Source of the DNA: Mucilaginibacter roseus
GTDB lineage: Bacteria; Bacteroidota; Bacteroidia; Sphingobacteriales; Sphingobacteriaceae
Length of the DNA: 64,000 nucleotides
Direction of reading: 5' to 3'
Assembly: GCF_021215455.1 (NCBI RefSeq)
Contig: NZ_JAJPWV010000003.1
Span: 806,001 to 870,000, forward strand
Shown here: positions 54,374 to 61,989 of the stretch, piece after piece
Position numbering within the stretch: the first letter of the stretch is position 1
Layout of the letters: each line of letters opens with the position of its first letter
The notes under the pieces: generated by a model
What the model saw: the letters and a program-made list of their open reading frames with translations, nothing else
Told to the model about the DNA's origin: nothing
Databases searched by the model: none
Position numbers and translations under genes: made by a program

Positions 54374-54407
54374 ATGAATGCCGGAACTGCCAAAGTCCGG
54401 CATTCAT
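54374..54407 (+). other. intercistronic hairpin between the SusE-like and GH76 genes
   Basis: ATGAATGCCGGA (54374-54385) and TCCGGCATTCAT (54396-54407) form a perfect 12-bp stem with a 10-base loop. No T tract follows. It lies 17 bp after the SusE-like stop and 17 bp before the GH76 start, and could stabilise the upstream receptor mRNA or attenuate enzyme expression. Confidence 0.75.
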
Positions 54408-54424
54408 AAATAAGATACCGATTT

Positions 54425-55585
54425 ATGAAACTGAATAAATTAACTATTATAAAGCTTGCCGCGGCGGCTGTGGTAGCGTTATCGCTGCCGGCCTGTAAGG
54501 ATAAAGCTTTTCCGCTATACGGTTCCAACAACCAGCGCCCGGCGGTTACGTACAACTGGGCCTTAACGGCTGATACACTGCAGGAGAAATTATACAACAG
54601 CTTCCTGTCTGCAAACGGGCGCTATTTTGTGCAGAATGATGCCGGCAACTCAACCTTTCATTACTGGCCTAATGCCCACGCGCTTGATGTGCTGGTTGAT
54701 GGCTACCTGCGTACCGACGACGATAAATATGTGCAGCGCATGAAAGCCCAACTGAACGGCATCAGGCAAACCAACGGTAATAGCCTCATCAATGATTATT
54801 ATGATGATATGGAATGGCTGGCACTTTCCACATTGCGGGCATATGAGGCAACTGATGATGCCGATTACCTGGCCGCCGCCAACACGTTATGGACGGATAT
54901 TAAAACCGGCCTAAACAATAATCAGGGTGGAGGTATTGCCTGGCGTAAAAATCAGCTCGATTACAAGAACACTCCGGCTAATGCTCCTGCTATTATTTTT
55001 GCTGCGCGCCTATCGCGTATAAACAATAACACGGCAGATCTGGAATTGGCCAAAACATTGTACACCTGGCTAAAAGGAAAGTTGGTTGACCCATCAACCG
55101 GTTTAGTGTGGGATGGTGTTAACGCCAATGGAGACGGGCAGATCAGCAAAAACCTGTACACGTATAACCAAGGTATATTTGTTGGCGCTGCGCTTGAACT
55201 TTATCATTCAACCAACGATGCCGCTTATTTGAGTGATGCGGTGCGCACGGCTAAAGCTGCGCTGATAAGCGGTGATATTACACCGGGTGGCATACTTAAA
55301 GGCGAAGGTCAGGGCGATGGGGGCTTGTTCAAGGGCATCCTGATCAGGTATTTTACCCTGTTAGCGCAGGAAGATGCCGTGGCAGCTATTGACAGGAATG
55401 AGCTTGTAAAATTCTTGAAACTAAATGCGGAAACCTTATATACAAACGGTATAGCAAGGCCTGCTCACACGGTTAGTCCGGATTGGACAAAGAAACCATC
55501 TGGCTCAACTGATTTGACTGTACAACTCAGTGGCATGATGCTGATTGAAGCAGCCGCAACTTTAAATGAGGCAAAGCTGTTTTAA
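54425..55585 (+). CDS. GH76 endo-alpha-1,6-mannanase lipoprotein
   Basis: 386 residues, lipobox Cys24 (LSLPACKDKAF), so it is probably on the cell surface. GH76 is an (alpha/alpha)6-barrel family whose catalytic residues are two neighbouring Asp. They are visible as Asp127-Asp128 in INDYYDDMEWLAL. Other family segments are HYWPNAHALDVLVDGYLRT, GGGIAWRKNQ and NLYTYNQGIFVGAALELY. Known members cut the alpha-1,6 backbone of yeast mannan and related polymers. As the sole glycoside hydrolase of this locus it defines the predicted substrate. A strong terminator follows. Confidence 0.92.
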   Translation: MKLNKLTIIKLAAAAVVALSLPACKDKAFPLYGSNNQRPAVTYNWALTADTLQEKLYNSFLSANGRYFVQNDAGNSTFHYWPNAHALDVLVDGYLRTDDDKYVQRMKAQLNGIRQTNGNSLINDYYDDMEWLALSTLRAYEATDDADYLAAANTLWTDIKTGLNNNQGGGIAWRKNQLDYKNTPANAPAIIFAARLSRINNNTADLELAKTLYTWLKGKLVDPSTGLVWDGVNANGDGQISKNLYTYNQGIFVGAALELYHSTNDAAYLSDAVRTAKAALISGDITPGGILKGEGQGDGGLFKGILIRYFTLLAQEDAVAAIDRNELVKFLKLNAETLYTNGIARPAHTVSPDWTKKPSGSTDLTVQLSGMMLIEAAATLNEAKLF

Positions 55586-55599
55586 TATCAATAAATATT

Positions 55600-55633
55600 A
55601 AAGCCCTTTCACTTTAAAGTGAAAGGGCTTTTT
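55600..55633. terminator. bidirectional terminator after the GH76 gene
   Basis: AAAGCCCTTTCACTTT and AAAGTGAAAGGGCTTT (55600-55631) are perfect 16-bp arms meeting at the centre, so the loop forms from the inner bases. T tract on both strands. It separates the GH76 gene from the convergent ATP-grasp gene. Confidence 0.9.
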
Positions 55634-55661
55634 CGTAGGGTTAACTAACATGTGGCAGGCG

Positions 55662-56561
55662 TCACGAAGCTGAACCCAACTGGCGTAGTAAGCCCCTAAA
55701 ATAAAATCTCAAACTGCCGCCAAAGCGTGGATTAATCTCAAATATTTTAGGTTGGCCGTTCACCTCTTTATAATCAATGCAGCACAGGCCTTCAAAACCT
55801 ATCAAGTTTAAAACCTGCGTAAATGCCGCCTGATGCCTGTTGGCAATACGGTTTCGCGAGTTTGACGTGGTTTTTCCTTGCAGATAGGCAGCCTCGGCGT
55901 AACGGTGGCACACGGTCACATTGGCTATAATTTTACCGTTTTTAAACACAATGTGCGACGCAAATTCCTTTTTACCTTGTATCAGTTCCTGCGTAAAATA
56001 ATCCGGGTCATCCAATAGACTCTTGTGGGTATCCTCATCCTGCTTACTGGTGATGATATAAGCATTCTTACTAAAATCACCCGCATTCTTTTTCAGGATG
56101 TAAGGATAATTGTCTCGCTGCGCCGGCACTAAACAACCCAATCCGCATTCCCTTAGTTTTTCTATCAGCAAATCCTTTCTGTCGCATATCATTATAGCGT
56201 CTGCCGACGGAATGGGTATAACATCGCTTTTAATTACGTTTCTGGAAGCATTACAACGCGTTACGTCATCAACAGTCATAGGTACTACCAAGTCGTATAA
56301 GCCGAAATCTGTTACGTTGCTAAATTCTTCAAAATTCAGGCTTAAGGGCAGTGTTTTAAACGGACGCGCGGTTAAGGCATTCCTATGATCGCCTTTTTTG
56401 GTAAGCAGTATGGCGTATTGATTATATTTTTTCTGTGGAAACAAAAGCCTGTCATACACACGGTAAACGAGGTCAATAGTTCGGGCTTTAATACGTTGGT
56501 AAGTGCGTTTTTGAATAATACGCGGATACAGATAATCCAGGGTAAGTTTATCCTTAAGCAT
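55662..56561 (-). CDS. ATP-grasp family enzyme
   Basis: 299 residues. An N-terminal basic region (about 1-50) without a family match precedes an ATP-grasp fold: YPYILKKNAGDFSKNAYII (ATP-binding Lys, about 148-166), YFTQELIQGKKEFASHIVFKNGKII, and the metal/ATP motif IFEINPRFGGSLRF near 271-284. It resembles the carbamoyl-phosphate-synthase-large-subunit-like/peptide-ligase group, enzymes that join a carboxylate to an amine or thiol using ATP; partner substrates are unknown. It stands alone on the minus strand between the mannan locus and an S41 protease. Whether it belongs to either is not evident. Confidence 0.78.
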   Translation of the reverse strand: MLKDKLTLDYLYPRIIQKRTYQRIKARTIDLVYRVYDRLLFPQKKYNQYAILLTKKGDHRNALTARPFKTLPLSLNFEEFSNVTDFGLYDLVVPMTVDDVTRCNASRNVIKSDVIPIPSADAIMICDRKDLLIEKLRECGLGCLVPAQRDNYPYILKKNAGDFSKNAYIITSKQDEDTHKSLLDDPDYFTQELIQGKKEFASHIVFKNGKIIANVTVCHRYAEAAYLQGKTTSNSRNRIANRHQAAFTQVLNLIGFEGLCCIDYKEVNGQPKIFEINPRFGGSLRFYFRGLLRQLGSAS

Positions 56562-56885
56562 TGATAAATAAAATGTTTGCAGTTGTTTGCCGTTGGTTCA
56601 CAATCTTTTAATAAAAACGGCTCATAAATATGCAAACACTACTTACCGGTGCAGGCTGATGCTTGCCAGCAAGAAGTTTCATTAATTAGGGCCAGATAGT
56701 TTGAAACAAATGTAACGTTTTTGATACGAATTAAATTCGCGTAGGTGTGATATAATCAGAGCTAATGGTTTTGAGCTTGTGATTGTTGGCATTTTTTAAT
56801 TTGATCAGCTGATTGTTTATAATAGAAATAAGTTGATAAAACGTTTTTCTATTGTGTTATATTTATAGACCCATAACTTATAAAT
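56562..56885. other. spacer between the ATP-grasp and S41 genes
   Basis: This 324-bp divergent spacer has no credible gene. It holds the 5' regions of both genes. For the S41 gene a candidate -7 TATATTTA lies at 56858-56865 with TTG at 56833-56835 (22-base spacing), giving a leader of about 15 bases. Nothing else recognised. Confidence 0.4.
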
Positions 56886-58259
56886 ATGAAAACATCTTTC
56901 AAAAATAAATTAGCAATAGTATTTGCTTTAATATCGTTAGTTTCAAAGCAGGAAGTCCAAGCCCAAACAGTTAATGAAGGCGACCGACACGAGATCGTAA
57001 CTAAGCTGGCCGATAAGTTGGTAGATGTTTACCCTTTCCCAGAGATCAGCGCTAAATACAGCGAGGCATTAAAAAAGGCAGAAGCCGCAGGCCGCTACAA
57101 TAATTTGAGTGAGGACGAGCTGGCATCGCGACTGACTGATGACCTGAACAAAGCCCATAAGGACGTGCATCTGCGAGTTATGCGCAACGAACAGGTTTAT
57201 AAAAGCATGACCGAGCCGCAAGCCGGTGGCGGTAATCACCGTGAGGATGATTCGGAACGCCGTGCTAACTACGGGTTTAAAAAGGTGGAAATAGATGGAG
57301 CTACATCAACGGCGTATATTGACGCGCCGGGTCCGTTCTATGGTTCAAAGGAAGCGTTTGAGATGGCCGCCGCGGCTATGAATATGGCCTCTTACAGTAA
57401 ATATATCATCATCGACATAAGGCATAATCCGGGTGGTACCGGACAGATGGGGCGTTTTCTGTCTTCGTATTTTTATAATGCTGGCCACGAACAGTTTTAC
57501 CTGAACGGTTTTTATAAAGACCGTAAGCAGGATGAGCAGGAGTGGACCTACGCTTACGTGCCCGGCAGGCGTAATCCTGATGCAAAGGTTTACCTGTTGG
57601 TAGGCAGAGGTACCGGATCAGCATCTGAAGGATTTGCGTATGCTATGCAGAAGTTAAATCGTGCAACCATAGTAGGTGATACTACCGCCGGGGCCGGTAT
57701 AGCCGGCACTTACGTCGCGCTAAAAAATAACCTGATTGTTTTCACCCCGTTCAAAATGGTAGTGGGGCCCGGCACTAATGTAGGCTGGGAAGGCACAGGC
57801 GTAATCCCTGATGTTAATACCGGTAAGGCCGACGCGCTGTTGGCCACCCGCAAGCTGATACTGGAAGATATTGTTAAAACTGACAAGGATAGCATAACCC
57901 GCGAAGCTGCGCAATGGGTGATTGATAACGGCAATATGGCTGCTAACAAACCCGTGAATATTAAAAGCAAGTATAATGAGCTGATAGGTAAATATCCTAA
58001 TAACGTATCCATAGAATCTGCCAAAAATGGCTTGGTTTATAAATACCGCGTGCCAGGTAAGCCGGTTGAAAGCTTTACATTACAGGAAGTTAAACCCGAT
58101 GTGTTAGTGATAAACGGATTGAACGCCAACATTGCGCCTAACAGTTCGCGGTTGTATGTTAACCGTAATGCTGCCGGTAAAGTGGAAAGCTTTACCCGTA
58201 AAACCATGATGGCCAATGGTACAATCTATGTAGCGCCTCAACAATTTAAAAAGCAATAA
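56886..58259 (+). CDS. S41 family peptidase (IRBP-like), exported
   Basis: 457 residues with an N-terminal signal segment (about 1-27, ends EVQAQ). An N-terminal helical S41 domain (about 32-110) is followed by the protease core: KYIIIDIRHNPGGTGQMGRFLSSYF (about 172-196), nucleophile Ser245 in GRGTGSASEGFAYAMQ, GDTTAGAGIAG, and FTPFKMVVGPGTNVGWEGTGVIPD. This layout matches the IRBP/C-terminal-processing-protease family without a PDZ domain. About 120 further residues form a beta-rich C-terminal part. Substrates are unknown. It is convergent with a PLP-enzyme gene 20 bp away. Confidence 0.9.
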   Translation: MKTSFKNKLAIVFALISLVSKQEVQAQTVNEGDRHEIVTKLADKLVDVYPFPEISAKYSEALKKAEAAGRYNNLSEDELASRLTDDLNKAHKDVHLRVMRNEQVYKSMTEPQAGGGNHREDDSERRANYGFKKVEIDGATSTAYIDAPGPFYGSKEAFEMAAAAMNMASYSKYIIIDIRHNPGGTGQMGRFLSSYFYNAGHEQFYLNGFYKDRKQDEQEWTYAYVPGRRNPDAKVYLLVGRGTGSASEGFAYAMQKLNRATIVGDTTAGAGIAGTYVALKNNLIVFTPFKMVVGPGTNVGWEGTGVIPDVNTGKADALLATRKLILEDIVKTDKDSITREAAQWVIDNGNMAANKPVNIKSKYNELIGKYPNNVSIESAKNGLVYKYRVPGKPVESFTLQEVKPDVLVINGLNANIAPNSSRLYVNRNAAGKVESFTRKTMMANGTIYVAPQQFKKQ

Positions 58260-58278
58260 TTTAATATTTAGGCGAGTA

Positions 58279-59463
58279 TCAGCTGTAAACAGCGTCGGCT
58301 GATTTTACTTTTTCGAGCGCCTGCTCCAAGTCGTTGATCAAATATTGCGGATCTTCAAGCCCGATATATACGCGAATATATTGATGCCTTGGGTTTTTGG
58401 CGTCGTACTTTTCTGGTGGTATGGATGCTATAGCAGGTAACACCAAGCTCTCGTGACCGCCCCATGATACGGCAATCAGCATATGTTGCAGGCTGTTGCA
58501 AAATGTCTCAATTTTTGCATAAGTAGAGTTTTTAAGTGCTATGCTGAACAAGCCGCCGCAACCCTGCATTTGCTGGTGCGCCAGTTGAGTTTGTGTAAAG
58601 GATGGGCCAAAGGGCCAAAGCACAGCCTCAACGGCGTCGTGGCCGGCAAGCCATTTGGTTATTATCTGGGTGCTGTTAAAACTGCTTTGCAGGCGTAATT
58701 GCAAAGTACGTAGTCCCCGAAGCAATAACCATGCACTGTGTGGCGAAAGGGCGGGGCCAAGGTTCATAAACTCATGCTCAAATATTTGCCTGATAAGCTC
58801 ACGGCTGCCGGTTAATACCCCCGCCATAACATCAGAGTGGCCGCTGATATATTTGGTTGCTGACTGCGCTACCAAGTCGATCCCCAGTTTAGCCGGTTGC
58901 TGAAAAAGCGGTGTGCAATAGCTATTATCAATTACAGTGATTATACCCTTCGCCTTGGCTAATTCGGCTATGGCTTTTAAATCCTGCAACTCATATGTAA
59001 AGGTATTGGGGCTTTCCAGGTATATAACACGCGTTTCGAGCTTTAAGGCTTGCTCAAAATCACTAACCAAGGTTCCGGTTACAAAGGTTGTAGTTACGCC
59101 AAATTTAGGCAGCAGCTGTTTAAATAACTTATCTGTCCAGCTGTATGGGTTCTCCACGCATATTACATGGTCGCCTTGTTTAACCAGCGCTATCACGGCA
59201 GTGCTGATAGCCGCTATACCGCTCGAGAAAAGCAGTGCATCCTCGGCGCCGTCAAGCGCGGCCAGTTTCTTACGCAGTATGTTCAATGTAGGGTTTTGCC
59301 CGCGTGAGTACAGCGTAGCATCAAACTCGTTGCCCATGGCGCCGCGCATATCGGCAACGGTATTGAACGCGAAATTGCTGGTTTGCATTATCGGCGGCGA
59401 AACTGCGTTATAATATTGTTCGCGTTCTTCGCCAAGCTCATTCAGAATATAAGAAAGATCCAT
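58279..59463 (-). CDS. Cys/Met-metabolism PLP-dependent transferase or lyase
   Basis: 394 residues of the cystathionine gamma-synthase/beta-lyase/methionine gamma-lyase group (fold type I). The PLP-binding Lys204 is in AQSATKYISGHSD; Asp179 (VIDNSYCTP) bonds the cofactor ring; LFSSGIAAIS near 78-87 binds phosphate; YSRGQNPTL is at 52-60. Which of beta-elimination, gamma-elimination or gamma-replacement it performs cannot be settled from motifs. It lies 25 bp downstream of an amino-acid permease gene on the same strand, so uptake and breakdown of a sulfur amino acid is a reasonable reading. Confidence 0.88.
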   Translation of the reverse strand: MDLSYILNELGEEREQYYNAVSPPIMQTSNFAFNTVADMRGAMGNEFDATLYSRGQNPTLNILRKKLAALDGAEDALLFSSGIAAISTAVIALVKQGDHVICVENPYSWTDKLFKQLLPKFGVTTTFVTGTLVSDFEQALKLETRVIYLESPNTFTYELQDLKAIAELAKAKGIITVIDNSYCTPLFQQPAKLGIDLVAQSATKYISGHSDVMAGVLTGSRELIRQIFEHEFMNLGPALSPHSAWLLLRGLRTLQLRLQSSFNSTQIITKWLAGHDAVEAVLWPFGPSFTQTQLAHQQMQGCGGLFSIALKNSTYAKIETFCNSLQHMLIAVSWGGHESLVLPAIASIPPEKYDAKNPRHQYIRVYIGLEDPQYLINDLEQALEKVKSADAVYS

Positions 59464-59488
59464 AGTAATTTAATTGTGTGCCGATAGT

Positions 59489-60808
59489 TTAGGTTATACG
59501 TTGTTTACTGCGTTTGCTGATATAGTATATGAGCAGGCCGAGTGCAAATATACCCATGCATACGGCTGCCGCCGCAGGATGTTTCATGAATATAAATAAC
59601 GTAACCAGCCAATAGGTAATTATAAATATCACCGGAATAACCGGGTAAAGTTTTGCATGATAAATCCAGGCCAATTTAAGGTGCCTGGTGCGTTTGCGTA
59701 GTATAAAAACAGATAACGCCGCCGTTGATAACCCTACCGTATCAAAAAACATTACATAGCTGATCACACTACGAAAAGAATCGACAAAAAGCAATACGCA
59801 TAATACCACAAGCACAAAAAAAGTTAGGCCAAACTCCTGTACCTGCGTTAACGGATTAACCTTTTTAAATGCCGCAGGTAGTATGCCGTCCTCAGCCATC
59901 GCGTAATAAATTCGCGGGTTCGACATGATGTTTACATTGATAAACGTAAGTACCGACACAAACATCAGTACCGACATGATTTTATATCCGAGTGCGCCGA
60001 ATTGGTAGCCGGCTAACGCTGCCGCGAGGGCCGGGGTTCGCTGCATTTCGGCAATGCCCAGCACGCGATAATAGGCTACGTTGATAAGCATATACAGAGC
60101 TATTACAACGAGCATGCCGGTTACTATAGCCTTAGGTATGTTTACTTTGGCGTTGATGCTGTCGCCACCAAAATTGATGGTTTGCTGATAGCCGCCATAG
60201 GAGAAAAAAACGGCAACAAGGCTTATGCCCACGTCGGCCCAGGTGTTGTAATCGCCGGAGTAAATAACGGCCTGCTCATGGCTATCCGCACGAAATATAG
60301 CACTGCAAATAACCAGAACAATAGCTATTTTAAGCAAATTGAGCAGGTTTTGGGTGTTGGCGCTCATTTTTATGCCCCGCATATTAACAATGTAAAGCAC
60401 CAGTACAGATGCTATTGCCATAATTTTTACCCAGAAGGTATTGTGCAGATGGGCGGGCATAACCAAGGGCACAACATACTCGGCACCTATCAGGGTAACC
60501 GCCGCTACAGAAGCAGCATTGCTTATCACCAAAATCCAGTTGATCATGAACGCCACTGCGGGGTGGAAGCTGTATGAAAACGCCTTGTAAAAACCGCCGG
60601 TAACCGGGTAACGCGCGCCTATCTCAGCAAAGGTTAATGCACCGCACAGGCTTATAAAGCCGCCGAACAGCCACACACCGAAATACAGGTAAGGGTTGGT
60701 TAAATTTTTTGAAACCTCCATCGGCGTGGCAAATATGCCCATGCCAACTACCAGGCTGATCACTATCATTGACAGATCAAAGCGGCTGAGTTTTGGAAGT
60801 ATGCTCAT
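59489..60808 (-). CDS. APC family amino-acid permease
   Basis: About 439 residues from ATG at 60808 (MSILPKLSRFDLSMIVISLVVGMGIFATPM); the frame can be extended to a TTG at 60817 but the ATG fits the family. Twelve hydrophobic segments are apparent. The first helix has the broken GMGIF motif that binds the amino-acid backbone in APC transporters, and FAEIGARYPVTGGFYKAFSYSF follows. It takes up amino acids by proton or exchange coupling; the substrate is unknown, with a sulfur amino acid suggested by the PLP enzyme encoded next. An AT-rich inverted repeat (AATTAATCAA 60816-60825 / TTGATTAATT 60863-60872) precedes it and could be an operator. Confidence 0.88.
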   Translation of the reverse strand: MSILPKLSRFDLSMIVISLVVGMGIFATPMEVSKNLTNPYLYFGVWLFGGFISLCGALTFAEIGARYPVTGGFYKAFSYSFHPAVAFMINWILVISNAASVAAVTLIGAEYVVPLVMPAHLHNTFWVKIMAIASVLVLYIVNMRGIKMSANTQNLLNLLKIAIVLVICSAIFRADSHEQAVIYSGDYNTWADVGISLVAVFFSYGGYQQTINFGGDSINAKVNIPKAIVTGMLVVIALYMLINVAYYRVLGIAEMQRTPALAAALAGYQFGALGYKIMSVLMFVSVLTFINVNIMSNPRIYYAMAEDGILPAAFKKVNPLTQVQEFGLTFFVLVVLCVLLFVDSFRSVISYVMFFDTVGLSTAALSVFILRKRTRHLKLAWIYHAKLYPVIPVIFIITYWLVTLFIFMKHPAAAAVCMGIFALGLLIYYISKRSKQRIT

Positions 60809-60926
60809 AAAAACCAATTAATCAAAATACGTTAAGCGGGGGGCATCAAGATAGGATTTCGGTTGATTAATTACAATCTAAAATGCGTTTTACTCTATAA
60901 GTGTTTAAATGCTTTTTGTACGGATA

Positions 60927-61943
60927 CTAACTAAGCGCGGCGTCGAAGCCGAAATGTCGCTCTGCCCATAGTTTTAAAATCCTGATCCGTTCGCGCAGAA
61001 AGCGGTCGTTAAAAAAGGTATTCGACCAATCATCAAAATGCTCAAATTGGAAACGCAGGTAAAACACCCAGAATGCAAAGCCTAAATATGGAACGGCTGT
61101 TAATTCCTCATCAGTAAAGGGCCGCACCTCACGATAGGCATCAATGAATAACTGAAAATCGGTATCGCCCCTTTCCCTGGTGATCTTGTTAAGGGTTGTT
61201 TCCATAAAGTAGTGTATGTAAAACGACGCGATATCGTTAGCCAGCATGCCCCACCCACAAAAATCAAAATCAAAAAACGTTAACGTTTCGGCATCTTCAA
61301 AGTGGAAGTTCTTGGGCAAAAAATCATAATGGCAGTAACCATAGCTGAATTTTGATTTGTCGAAGCCGTTAATCTTTTCAGCTACGTAACCAGATACTTC
61401 TTTAAGAAAGTTATATTCTTCAGGCAGATTTTTAAAAGCCGGGGCTACTACTTCAACCGGCTGCAATAGCATAGTATCAACCGTAAACTCGTGCCGCGGA
61501 TGTTGCAATTTTGTTCTGCTGCTGATGTTGTGGAAATGTGCCATTGCGTGGCCTAAAGTGCGCAAATGAGCAGGAGATAGATCATACACCAGTTCGCCTT
61601 TAGCAAAGCTGAACAGTACGCCATAGCGAGTGCCTTCAGCAGCGTTAAACGGTTGTAGCTGGTCTCCGTTTATGTCCGTCAGCGGATAAGCTACCTTAAG
61701 CCCATCGGCGTTTAAAATATTGAGCAGTTCAACTTCCGCCAGTATTTCCGCCTTTTTGCGATGCGCATCACGATATATTTTAAAGATGTATTTAGCGGTT
61801 TGGTTTTCCAATAAATAAGTGTCGCTTACGTTGCGTATCAGCAAGCGGCAGGTGGTGGCGGTTAACCCGTAGTTTTGCTGGAGTGTAATATTTAGGGCGG
61901 CGGCAGATAAGGTGGAGTATTGGGTAGGATAAACAGGCATCAT
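60927..61943 (-). CDS. APH-type phosphotransferase (kinase-like)
   Basis: About 338 residues from the ATG at 61943 (or the adjacent one at 61940). Protein-kinase-like APH fold: IFKIYRDAHRKKAEILAEVELLNIL (ATP Lys and Glu, about 52-76), Brenner motif SYGYCHYDFLPKNFHF (catalytic Asp and Asn), and FFDFDFCGWGMLANDIASF (metal Asp). It resembles SrkA/homoserine-kinase-II/choline-kinase-like proteins; the substrate is open, and resistance to aminoglycosides is not implied. The start codon lies inside the 3' arm of a 19-bp stem, so translation may be restricted. It lies about 46 bp after the GH27 gene in the same direction. Confidence 0.85.
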   Translation of the reverse strand: MMPVYPTQYSTLSAAALNITLQQNYGLTATTCRLLIRNVSDTYLLENQTAKYIFKIYRDAHRKKAEILAEVELLNILNADGLKVAYPLTDINGDQLQPFNAAEGTRYGVLFSFAKGELVYDLSPAHLRTLGHAMAHFHNISSRTKLQHPRHEFTVDTMLLQPVEVVAPAFKNLPEEYNFLKEVSGYVAEKINGFDKSKFSYGYCHYDFLPKNFHFEDAETLTFFDFDFCGWGMLANDIASFYIHYFMETTLNKITRERGDTDFQLFIDAYREVRPFTDEELTAVPYLGFAFWVFYLRFQFEHFDDWSNTFFNDRFLRERIRILKLWAERHFGFDAALS

Positions 61944-61976
61944 GCACAAATATAGCTTTTGTGCACGATGCCTGTT
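61932..61976 (-). promoter_or_regulatory. 19-bp stem-loop covering the phosphotransferase start codon
   Basis: As minus-strand RNA, AACAGGCAUCGUGCACAAA pairs with UUUGUGCAUGAUGCCUGUU around a 7-base loop. The only non-Watson-Crick pair is a G-U that would be an A-C mismatch in plus-strand RNA, so the minus-strand transcript is the relevant one. Both candidate start codons are in the 3' arm. No T tract follows, so it is not a standard terminator. Confidence 0.75.
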
Positions 61977-61989
61977 GTAATTGAATTGA

